12,500 nucleotides of DNA from Chrysomallon squamiferum. Taxonomy: Eukaryota > Mollusca > Gastropoda > Neomphalida > Peltospiridae. Position 1 is the stretch's first letter. Each line of letters begins with the position of its first letter. This document shows, piece by piece, positions 1 through 6,759 of this stretch. The translations under genes were made by a program, and so were the position numbers. The stretch covers positions 16,825,172 through 16,837,671 of the forward strand of contig CM022669.1 of assembly GCA_012295275.1 (NCBI GenBank), given 5' to 3'. The notes beneath the pieces were generated by a model, which saw only the letters and a program-made list of their open reading frames with translations, did no database searches and had not been told where the DNA came from.

Positions 1-30
1 TGCCTCCTCCTCTTAGTCGATACTCGATAC
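1..30 (-). CDS. SRCR domain 6A, first residues only (cut by window edge)
   Basis: Reading the minus strand, an acceptor catctcccag at 31-32 is followed by gt, then codons for IEYRLRGGG up to the window edge. With the single base left by domain 5C this gives GIEYRLRGGG, matching the class A openings GIQYRLARR (4A) and GLFYRLAGGG (5A), in the correct phase and at the place where the A-B-C order predicts a class A exon. The upstream intron end is a TAA-rich microsatellite, as for domain 4A. Only ten residues are visible, so the domain itself is inferred. Confidence 0.7.
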
Positions 31-79
31 CTGGGAGATGATGATAATAATAATAATAATAATAACAATAATAATAATA

Positions 80-119
<40 letters not shown>

Positions 120-765
120 GTAGCAATAGTAATAATAATAATAATTAAAATAATTATAGTAATAATTTGTTAGGGGTAATTTGTATCCTAAAAAAATTAA
201 AATAAATATAAAGAAAAAATCTGTTAAAGGAAATTTAAAAATCCATTAAAATTATGCTTAATCATAAAAATTTAATCATTCATTAATTATGTCGTATAGA
301 ACAAGCAGCTAAATAATGATTTTTATTTGACTGAATAATTGACAGTAAAACTTTAAAATAATTTTGAGATTTAATATTCACACATTGAGTTAAAATGTTT
401 TGGACTCAATGCTTGTGTTATATATTCATTATATTATCTACATTTATGTTTTTTTAAGAATCAAAGAAACAGTTACTTATTATCATTCTGTCAGTCTAAA
501 ACAAGTATTTATGTTTTATAAGTTATATTATTTAACTCTGAAAAAGATACTGTTCTCAGACATCTTTCTACTTTCTGTAATTTCAGCACGATTTTTTTCA
601 AATCCTCTGGCTGATATAAATTGATATGTTTTACATATTTTCATTATGTACATTTTTGTAACTCCATCATCTAGTTATCTTTATGTTTAAATTTGTATGA
701 ACGTATCCTCATATTCCGTAGGTTGTGTATAACCTTATTGTAAACAAAAGTTCAGTTCAGATTAC
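31..765 (-). other. Intron between 5C and 6A
   Basis: A 735-bp AT-rich intron, phase 1. Its acceptor side (37-152) is a TAA-rich microsatellite; the rest is unique AT-rich sequence with no open frame resembling a protein family. A short plus-strand open frame at 400-624 has AT-driven composition and no recognisable motif. Confidence 0.8.
37..152. repeat. (TAA)n microsatellite, interrupted
   Basis: Runs of ATA/ATT triplets with AAC and AGT interruptions extend from 37 to about 152. It lies next to the acceptor of the edge exon 6A, and on the transcribed strand reads as (ATT)n. Confidence 0.9.
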
Positions 766-1098
766 CTGATTCATTAAAGCACAAAACTGACGCCGTGTGA
801 CTCTTTGTACAGTTGCCAAGGTTCATTCTTCCATCATGAGGACAGTCTAGAATATTGCTCTCTTTCCCGGTACAGTTAACCGAACTGAACCAGAACGGTC
901 CCAGATCTCTTTCTGGCGTGTAAGTGTCGATGTGCGAGTACTGGTAGGCCAAACCTCCGGTGTAGCTCTGACTCTTACAGTACACGACAGCATCGTTGTC
1001 GTCCCAGTCGCGACTACAGATCCGCCCCTCCGCCCCCCAGTGAGTGACTCTGAGCTGACCAGAACCTGTGAAGGAGCCGTCCATCCGTATTGTATAAG
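766..1098 (-). CDS. SRCR domain 5C
   Basis: A 333-nt exon, phase 1-1, encodes about 111 residues. It starts TYTIRMDGSFTGSG, then GRICSRDWDDNDAVVYC (Cys2, Cys3), KSQSYTGGLAYQY, GPFWFSSVNCTG (Cys5), ILDCPHDG (Cys6), GNC (Cys7) and HTASVLCFNES (Cys8). It has six cysteines in the Group A pattern and strong class C markers (WDDNDA, GLAY, VNCTG). Odd point: the near-invariant LG after Cys3 reads KSQSY. Sequons are NCT twice and NES. The acceptor ttttcag at 1099-1100 belongs to a degenerate tandem repeat with further acceptor-like copies upstream. The donor is TCAG|GTAATC. The last base joins the edge exon to give Gly. Confidence 0.94.
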
Positions 1099-1345
1099 CT
1101 GAAAAGTAACGTATACTCAGTTGTAATTATAGCTTAGTAAAAGCTGAAAAATACATACGTGTGTATGATGTAGAATTGTAATATTGTGTATTAAGTTACA
1201 GTTTTATATAAACGGAAAAATAACGTCAGTGCATTAAATTATAGATTTTTATAAGCTGAAAAATAATGTACTTATATCAAATTACAGATTTTTCCAAAAA
1301 GAATAATAATATATGTATATTATTAGCTGAAAATTAACGTGCTTA
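1095..1345. repeat. Degenerate tandem repeat that includes splice-acceptor copies
   Basis: The block taagctgaaaa(a/g)taa recurs at 1097, 1142, 1211 (as aacggaaaaataacgt), 1254 and 1325. Spacings alternate near 45, 69, 43 and 71 bp, so the higher-order unit is about 113 bp. On the minus strand the block reads tttttcagct, which includes the real acceptor of domain 5C at 1099-1100. Three other copies (1142, 1254, 1325) keep TTTTCAGCT. Confidence 0.75.
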
Positions 1346-1534
1346 TATCACTGGTAACAATTAGTGGAAATACGAGTAAATACATTTACTTATATCTTCT
1401 TTATTTAAACAGAACGATTACAAATTTTAACTGAATGATCAATTTATTTATGTAATGAGTGTTACCGTAGTAAAGAAATTATCAAACAACCTTTAGAATA
1501 CTATATATTATAAACATGAATGAACATGTCTTAC
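1099..1534 (-). other. Intron between 5B and 5C
   Basis: A 436-bp AT-rich phase-1 intron. The acceptor half is the tandem repeat at 1095-1345; nothing else recognisable is in it. Confidence 0.85.
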
Positions 1535-1864
1535 TCGAATCATCAAATTCCGATTCATTCTTTGCGCAAACGACGGACGCGTAGTTGTTGCTGATACACT
1601 CTTCTTCAACTATACACTCGGACACGTCGTTCTCGTCTCCTTCACACCTGACGGTGACGTTGTTCAGGATGGAGGCGGGCGACCTCGCCGGACCATAGGC
1701 TGAACAGCAGATGGCTCGACCGTCTACGAAACCCAGAGTCTGACACACGATCCTCGCCGACAGGTCTGTAAAACCTTGATCACAGACTCTGAACCACGTG
1801 TTGTTCCGACTCAGCAGCACTGCTCCGTGCTTCATGGATCTACCCACCCCCGTGCTCAGCTTCA
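1535..1864 (-). CDS. SRCR domain 5B, class B with vicinal Cys-Cys
   Basis: A 330-nt exon, phase 1-1, encodes about 110 residues. It starts VKLSTGVGRSMKHGAV, then TWFRVCDQGFTD (Cys2), ARIVCQTLGFVDG (Cys3), RAICCSAYG (extra pair), NNVTVRCEG (Cys5), VSECIVEEEC (Cys6, Cys7) and NNYASVVCAKN (Cys8), followed by the short acidic linker ESEFDDS. Eight cysteines are present. Sequons are NNT, NVT and NES. The acceptor is ttgcag at 1865-1866 and the donor TTCGA|GTAAGA. The last base (a) joins ct of domain 5C to give Thr. Confidence 0.94.
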
Positions 1865-2337
1865 CTGCAATACAAAAAAAAAAAGTATTGTTGAATTTTG
1901 ATATCGTTTGCTTTTGTATTCTATGTTAGATTCCGTTGAACGTTCTAATGTAAAATAATAGCCAATATTTTACGACATCTTATTAACAGATTGTTTTCAG
2001 ACATTGAATCTTCTTTTCAGAGACTTCTTTTAAATATTCGGGTTAATTAATCCAATTTTGACTGTGATAAATGTAATATATTAGAGTTTCCTTGAAAAGG
2101 AACATCTACTGTTTATATTATCACACTAGGAATTAAATCAAACTGATTTACTGGAAATGAACGTCTACGATTTATATTATCAGATCAAAAATTAAACAAA
2201 TAAAATTATTTTACCGAAAATGAACATCTACTATTTATATTATCAATTTATGTAATAAACAAATAAAATTATTTTGCCGAAAAGGAACTATTTATAATAC
2301 CAGGCCACTAATTGAACTAAAAATGTAAAACACAAAC
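1865..2337 (-). other. Intron between 5A and 5B
   Basis: A 473-bp AT-rich phase-1 intron. The donor half holds a degenerate tandem repeat of about 63 bp (2094-2300); the acceptor half (1867-2090) shows nothing beyond AT richness and a short poly-A at 1873-1883. Confidence 0.85.
2094..2300. repeat. Degenerate tandem repeat, unit about 63 bp
   Basis: The block gaaaa(t/g)gaacatctac, followed by tatttatattatca and then aacaaataaaattatttt, begins at about 2094, 2153, 2216 and 2279, giving spacings of 59-63 bp. The copies are diverged and the last is incomplete. The unit sequence differs from the 63-bp repeat at 2661-2975. Confidence 0.75.
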
Positions 2338-2661
2338 CTGATGTGTAACAAAACGCTCCAGCGTCTCTCCTGTGACCTGCACACGAGCTGGTTGTTGCTG
2401 CGGTCCAGCCTTCGTGGGGACATTTGTTCAACTGTTTCTCCGTCCCTTTACACCTTATGTTGGCTTCCCACACATCTCCAGTGCCAGTCGTGTTAAATTT
2501 GCCATATATCGGGTCCCCGTCCACGTACCCGAGAGCTCGACAGAACACCTGAGTCTCCTTCTTGTCCCAGTAGCGGTCACACAGAGTCCCCCACTTCCCG
2601 TCAATAGACACCTCAACCCGACCCCACTGATCTCCTCCACCAGCCAGACGATAGAACAGAC
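2338..2661 (-). CDS. SRCR domain 5A
   Basis: A 324-nt exon, phase 1-1, encodes about 108 residues. It starts GLFYRLAGGGDQWG, then SIDGKWGTLCDRYWDKK (Cys2), TQVFCRALGYVDG (Cys3), VWEANIRCKG (Cys5), LNKCPHEGW (Cys6), SSC (Cys7) and RRDAGAFCYTS (Cys8). Six cysteines give Group A. It is close to domain 2A (RLAGG, GRVEV, DGKWGT, CR-LG, GW, DAG-FC). The acceptor tctgtag at 2662-2663 is the first of several near-identical copies, because the upstream intron end is a 63-bp tandem repeat that includes the acceptor. The donor is TCAG|GTTTGT. Sequon: NTT. Confidence 0.95.
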
Positions 2662-2975
2662 CTACAGACACATAACACATTTAAAATCTGACTTGTCTGA
2701 TACATTATTTTCTATATAAAAGTCCTAGAGACACATAACACATTTAAAATTAAAATTTTCTGTTAAATTATTTTCTGTATAAAAGTCCTACAGACACATA
2801 ACACATTTAAAATTAAAATGTTCTGTTAAATTATTTTCTGTATAAAAGTCCTACAGACACATAACATATTTAAAATCTAAATTTTCTGTTAAATTATTTA
2901 CTACATAAAAGTCCTATAGAAAAAATATTTAATTTAAAATCTATATTCGCTGTTAAATTATTTACTATATTGTTT
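2661..2975. repeat. 63-bp tandem repeat carrying the acceptor of domain 5A
   Basis: The block beginning cctacagacacataacac recurs at 2661, 2724 (cctagag), 2787, 2850 and 2913 (decayed), exactly 63 bp apart each time, with aaattattttctgtataaaagt inside the unit. On the minus strand each block reads tgtgtctgtag|g, so the real acceptor at 2662-2663 is one copy. The copy at 2787 is identical to it over the 22 bases ending at the exon border. Confidence 0.92.
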
Positions 2976-3243
2976 CATTTTTTTTAAATTACAATAAGGA
3001 ATTATATTAAGAATTTTAAATTTATTCTAGAGACTTATAGTTCATGCAGATGCTTTAATATATTTTAAACTAACTTTAGTCCTTGATTATTTTGCATACT
3101 TCGTCGCATAATGACAACAAAAAGTAAGTTATAAATATAATCATCCTTTGGTTTCTGGAATCTAAAATATTTTATATTAAAAAAAAAAAAAAAAAACCTG
3201 TTTAAAAGAATAATAAAAATGATATTTAACCCTAGACTATTAC
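2662..3243 (-). other. Intron between 4C and 5A
   Basis: A 582-bp phase-1 intron. The acceptor half is the 63-bp tandem repeat. The donor half is AT-rich and has a poly-A run at 3180-3197 (poly-T on the transcribed strand). Confidence 0.85.
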
Positions 3244-3573
3244 CTTCGTTATTATAGCACAGAGCTCCGGCGAAATGTTGACCTGTGCACTTCTTGACTG
3301 CTCCCAGTGGCACAGTCAGACACTGGGACAGGGACGTCTCCTCGCCTGTGCAGTTCACGTCTGACGTCCAGTACGGCCCAGTGTAACCGAAATAAGAAAA
3401 CGAAGACTTGTAGTGCGTGTAAGATATGCCGTGAGAAAAGCCTAGCTGATGACACATGACGTTGGCGTCTCTGTCGTCCCAGCCGCTGCTGCAGATGCGG
3501 CCGTTGACGCCCATGTAGTTGATAATAACCTCTCCGGTGTGTGTGGATCGTCCTTTGAAGGCGACGGTGAAAT
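3244..3573 (-). CDS. SRCR domain 4C
   Basis: A 330-nt exon, phase 1-1, encodes about 110 residues. It starts NFTVAFKGRSTHTGEV, then NGRICSSGWDDRDANVMC (Cys2, Cys3), HQLGFSHGISY, GPYWTSDVNCTG (Cys5), LSQC (Cys6), KKC (Cys7) and FAGALCYNNE (Cys8). Six cysteines give Group A. WDDRDA, GISY, GPYW and VNCTG make it a good class C reference. The first residue is completed by the last base of domain 4B (a|at, Asn), which also creates the sequon NFT; NCT is a second one. The acceptor is ttgcag at 3574-3575 and the donor GAAG|GTAATA. Confidence 0.94.
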
Positions 3574-3960
3574 CTGCAATAATATATTAATGTTTCAGAA
3601 TTATGAACGGCCGGTTTGATGAATATGTAAAATGGACAAAATTGTACGTAAGAATGGTATATCTTTTCCTTTTAAAATTGTTACTGTGAATTTGAAGGAA
3701 ACAAAAAGCATATTCCAAAACAATGGTCAGTACCTTTTAACCTGACAAGAAAACTACGCTCCATTGTCCTTCGTAACCATATTAGCTGATATCTTTTTCT
3801 TTATTCTGTACCTGAAGTCATTTAAGACACAGACAACCAAAGAAGAAACAACACTACAACAACATGCTTTCTTCAGAATCAGAATTATAAATAGTATTGT
3901 ACATCACCAGTACTGTAATGCTAATAACGTACAAAAACAAAGAATCATCGTAGATCTTAC
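3574..3960 (-). other. Intron between 4B and 4C
   Basis: A 387-bp AT-rich phase-1 intron. It contains no repeat array. A stretch at about 3737-3780 resembles the N-terminal part of a class B exon on the minus strand (GYEGQWSVV against VYHEGQWGIV of domain 4B) but is bounded by stops; see findings. Confidence 0.8.
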
Positions 3961-4176
3961 TGTCTGTTTTTGTTCCGTTGTAGCAGACGACTGAGGCGTA
4001 GTTCTGCCTAGAACATCTGGAACCTTTGATGGACTTTTTAAACTGACAGTCCAAAATAGATTCCTCGTTGTTAGTACAGTGAACTTCTTCTATGAGTGAC
4101 TCGTCGAAGTTAAATCCGTATGGACTGCAGCAAAGAGCTATTCCTTTTTCATGACCCAACTCTCGACAAACAGCTC
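3961..4176 (-). CDS. SRCR domain 4B, exon 2 of 2
   Basis: A 216-nt exon, phase 1-1, encodes 72 residues that complete domain 4B. It opens GAVCRELGHEKG (Cys3), then IALCCSPYGFNFD (the class B adjacent cysteines), EEVHCTN (Cys5), ILDCQFKK (Cys6), SRC (Cys7) and QNYASVVCYNG (Cys8), and ends TKTD. Together with 4736-4840 the domain has about 107 residues and eight cysteines, the same length as the unsplit class B domains, so the 559-bp intron was gained cleanly or only here retained. The acceptor is tttcag at 4177-4178 and the donor GACA|GTAAGA. Sequon: NGT. Confidence 0.93.
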
Positions 4177-4735
4177 CTGAAAAAAAAGTAAAATTTATGT
4201 TTCTTCTGATTTACAAAAGCAAATGTTGTTATATAAGATGTTCAACTAGATACTTGATTCAGGTTATCAGAGAACGAAATCAATATCGGTATATAATAAT
4301 AACGAATTTTTTCATTTAACTGTTAACTATAAAAATTGAGTATAATTTCAGACGAAGTATTTTATAAGAGATTAGATTGTTCTATATCCACAACATTCTC
4401 ATAAGCTTTTAATATGTAAATTGTAAAATGGCTGTTATTTACATCTAATAGATATTTTAAAGAACCAAAGGTAAAAAATAAAAAGTAATATGATTTTGAA
4501 TTCCAGGAGAATATTAATTACTTTTATGGTAATTATGAGCAGACTTGCACATATCTCTGCTCAAACATTACAGTTGTGTCTGTTATTTTTATTATTTGTT
4601 TTTCTTTTGTTGTTTGACACTCAGCTCTAAGTTCACAAATATACATTATTTTACTGTGTTTCGATGGTTTTGCTAAATGTTTAACGCAACCTTTTTAATA
4701 ATAACGGTATAGTAAAACAGAAAAATTGTCAATAC
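4177..4735 (-). other. Intron inside SRCR domain 4B
   Basis: A 559-bp phase-1 intron between Cys2 and Cys3 of domain 4B. It is AT-rich and unique in sequence. No microsatellite, terminal repeat or target-site duplication marking a transposon was found. Confidence 0.85.
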
Positions 4736-4840
4736 CTGCTGCATTATCATCGAAACTGTCAGCACAAACAATGCCCCACTGTCCTTCGTGGTAGACCTTC
4801 ACAATACCACTGCTTCCATTTCTACCCTTCTCCAGACGAA
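4736..4840 (-). CDS. SRCR domain 4B, exon 1 of 2
   Basis: A 105-nt exon, phase 1-1, encodes 35 residues, the N-terminal third of a class B domain. It runs from VRLEKGRNGSSG through VKVYHEGQWGIVCADSF (Cys2) and ends DDNAA. The donor GCAG|GTATTG leaves one base that combines with the next exon to give Gly, restoring DDNAAGAVCRELG across the junction. The acceptor is ttttcag at 4841-4842. The intron therefore falls between Cys2 and Cys3, where no other domain in the window is interrupted. Sequon: NGS. Confidence 0.92.
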
Positions 4841-4879
4841 CTGAAAACAGAACCAGGAAACTGTTTACTGGGTGCATAC

Positions 4880-4882
<3 letters not shown>

Positions 4883-4928
<46 letters not shown>
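4883..4928. repeat. (AGT)n microsatellite, about 15 copies
   Basis: An uninterrupted AGT/GTA run in the 284-bp intron between 4A and 4B (4841-5124), followed by a short TAA run near 4935-4950, an AT dinucleotide tract near 5012-5027 and poly-T near 5042-5062. Confidence 0.95.
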
Positions 4929-5124
4929 CTAATATAATAATAATAATAATACATATTTTAAATAAATATATTTTAATTAGACAGCTGTAAAAGACAAACA
5001 ATTAATTTAAAATATATATATATATATTTATACTGCTGCGGTTTTTTTTTTTATTTTTTTTTTATATAATTTGTGTATATTTTCAAATAGGTATCTAATT
5101 TAACAATCGCTGCTATCTATTCAC

Positions 5125-5442
5125 CTGATCTGAAACATTCCACGGAAACAGAAAACGTTGATGATATGTGACTGTTTCTTTGTGGGTCCCACGTGGCTTG
5201 GCAGTGGTGGAAGGCTGTCTCATTGCCCTGACATTTCACGTACGAGATGACCACTGACTCTGGGGACCGTGCGCTGGATCTGAACGAAACTTCGCCTCCT
5301 TTGTAGCCTATCGTCTTACAGAACACCGAGGCTTCCTTCTCTCCGAAGTCCAGTGCGGAGATTAGACCCCATTTACCTTCAAAGAACACCTGAGCTTGAC
5401 CTTTGTCCCCTGCCCTACGCGCCAGCCGATACTGTATACCTC
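5125..5442 (-). CDS. SRCR domain 4A lacking Cys2 and Cys7
   Basis: A 318-nt exon, phase 1-1, encodes about 106 residues. It begins GIQYRLARRAGDKG, then VFFEGKWGLISALDF, where Ser (codon TCC) replaces Cys2. SVFCKTIGYKGG (Cys3), ISYVKCQG (Cys5) and FHHCQATW (Cys6) follow. NSHISSTFSVSVEC then has His (codon CAC) at the Cys7 site, ten residues before Cys8. Only four cysteines remain. In Group A domains Cys2 pairs with Cys7, so this disulfide has been lost as a unit while the Cys3-Cys8 and Cys5-Cys6 pairs are intact. The frame is open and the splice sites are good (acceptor ctctag at 5443-5444, donor TCAG|GTGAAT), so it does not look like a dead exon. Sequon: NET. Confidence 0.93.
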
Positions 5443-5765
5443 CTAGAGATAATAATAATAACAACAACAACAATAACAACAACTGTAGTAACAGCAACAA
5501 CTGTATAAAAATCATAAGAATAATAATAATAACAATAATCAAGATGATGATAATGATGATTATGGCACTGATCATAATATCAATAACAATAACAACAACT
5601 TTAATAATAGCAACAATGACAATGAGATGATGACGGTAGTACAACAACAACAAGAACAACAACAACAATAATAATAATAATAATCATAATAATAATAATA
5701 ATAATTAAGGAAAAAGAAGTAGATGATGATGATGATAAAAGTAAAGAAGTTAAAAACCAACTCAC
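5443..5765 (-). other. Intron between 3C and 4A, almost entirely trinucleotide repeat
   Basis: A 323-bp phase-1 intron; 5449-5706 is mixed AAT, AAC and ATG triplets. On the transcribed strand it reads as ATT, GTT and CAT triplets. Open frames run far into it from both flanking exons because triplet repeats lack stops in some frames. Its length is not a multiple of three, so retention would shift frame. Confidence 0.85.
5449..5706. repeat. Mixed AAT/AAC/ATG triplet microsatellite
   Basis: About 258 bp of triplet repeat with changing motif: AAT, then AAC, then AAT/ATG, AAC, AAT again, and a GAT run at 5722-5738. The acceptor of domain 4A lies 5 bp from its edge. Confidence 0.9.
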
Positions 5766-6080
5766 TAGCTGAATCCGTGCACAGCACTGATGCCCCTTTT
5801 CTGGATTCGGAACACCCATGATCTCCATCAAACCCGTCGTGGTTGCAAGCCGCAAGGTTTCCACTTTGATTATTGCAATTTACGTGACCCATAATGACTG
5901 GGAACCCGTCTTCCAAGTCTGTCGCAGCTATGGCAACGCCGTTGAGGTACCCCATCTGACGACAAGCCGCTGCTGCCTCGCGGTCGCTCCAGCCGTCGGA
6001 GCAAATAGCGCCCCACACCGTGTTCCGACTCACGTTCAGCAGACCGAAGAATCCAGCGTGCGGGAACGCAAGAGAGAAAC
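5766..6080 (-). CDS. SRCR domain 3C
   Basis: A 315-nt exon, phase 1-1, encodes about 105 residues. It starts GFSLAFPHAGFFGLLNVS, then WGAICSDGWSDREAAAAC (Cys2, Cys3), RQMGYLNGVAIAA, GHVNCNNQSG (Cys5), LAACNHDGF (Cys6), HGCS (Cys7) and GASVLCTDSA (Cys8). Six cysteines give Group A. It has the class C layout, with VNC kept but NCTG changed to NCNN; the adjacent NQS gives a sequon two residues later. NVS is a second sequon. The acceptor is ccacag at 6081-6082 and the donor GCTA|GTGAGT. The exon runs straight into an intron made almost wholly of trinucleotide repeats. Confidence 0.93.
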
Positions 6081-6276
6081 CTGTGGAATGTTAGATATGT
6101 GAGATAAGCAATACTGAGATACACACTTACATAAACAGACAAAGAGAGAAAAAGAGAGAGGCAGACAGAGTGAGTGAGCGAGAGAAAAAGACAGAGAGAG
6201 AGAGACACAGAGAGTGAGTGAGACAGATATAACAGAGAGAGACAGAGACAAAGACAGACAGACAGACAAACGGGGG

Positions 6277-6354
<78 letters not shown>

Positions 6355-6438
6355 AAAAGAAAGAAACGGTCATATATCATCAAAGGTAATAAAACAGTTT
6401 TTAGAAAATAACAATTACAGTTAAATTATTTGTTTTAC
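6081..6438 (-). other. Intron between 3B and 3C
   Basis: A 358-bp phase-1 intron dominated by GA-rich sequence on the plus strand (6125-6352), hence pyrimidine-rich CT on the transcript. Long Ser-Leu open frames on the minus strand here are translations of the repeat, not protein. Confidence 0.9.
6280..6352. repeat. (AG)n microsatellite, pure for 73 bp
   Basis: An uninterrupted AG run preceded by about 150 bp of degenerate AGAC/GAGA sequence with (GACA)n at 6253-6269. The transcript has a CU tract about 200 nt upstream of the acceptor of domain 3C. Confidence 0.97.
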
Positions 6439-6759
6439 CTTCCTCGAATGGTTTCTTCGAGCAAACGACAGACACGTAGTTTTCACTTGAGCAGTTACTC
6501 GAATCGATATTGCAAGAAGACAGATCGGGTTCGTTTCCAGAGCACTGAATGCTGCTGATGATGGGCATGCCTTTGGGCGGAGAACCCAGGGCGGAGCAGC
6601 ACTGCCGCTTGCCGTATTTGAAACCAAGCTGTCTGCAGGCCACTTCAACGGCAGCGCTGTTGAAGCCGGTGTCACAGACGGCAACCCATGTTTCGTTCAA
6701 GTTTACTTCCAGTCGGCCATAGTCGTGACGTTTACTGATAATGTCACCAGCAAGGCGCG
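6439..6759 (-). CDS. SRCR domain 3B, class B with vicinal Cys-Cys
   Basis: A 321-nt exon, phase 1-1, encodes about 107 residues. It starts ARLAGDIISKRHDYG, then ETWVAVCDTGF (Cys2), VEVACRQLGFKYG (Cys3), KRQCCSALG (extra pair), ISSIQCSG (Cys5), LSSCNID (Cys6), SNC (Cys7) and ENYVSVVCSKK (Cys8). That is eight cysteines. The N-terminal RLAGD looks like class A, but CCSA and NYVSVVC mark class B, so the start may preserve ancestral or exchanged sequence. Sequons are NET and NCS. The acceptor tttccag at 6760-6761 is followed upstream, 17 bp away, by a 28-bp tandem repeat. The donor is GAAG|GTAAAA. Confidence 0.94.

Noticed and set aside
400-624. Plus-strand open frame of 74 codons in the leftmost intron
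   Set aside because: AT-driven composition, no motif, no promoter or splice context; within a minus-strand intron.
2372-2719. Plus-strand open frame of 115 codons antisense to domain 5A
   Set aside because: It overlaps a well-supported SRCR exon on the opposite strand, runs into the 63-bp repeat and has no recognisable motif. The higher GC of the exon explains the open frame.
4510-4610. Possible relic of a class B exon end (minus-strand reading EQRYVQVCS, like SRQYASVVCSN)
   Set aside because: The similarity is only a few residues, with no second cysteine block or splice site near it; most likely chance.
5449-5706. Hydrophobic Leu/Ile/Val-rich segment before domain 4A that looks like a membrane helix
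   Set aside because: It is translation of the trinucleotide repeat in the intron; a splice acceptor at 5443-5444 separates it from the domain.
6036-6383. Long Ser-Leu repeat open frames
   Set aside because: They are translations of the AG/CT microsatellite in the intron and of a wrong frame of exon 3C.
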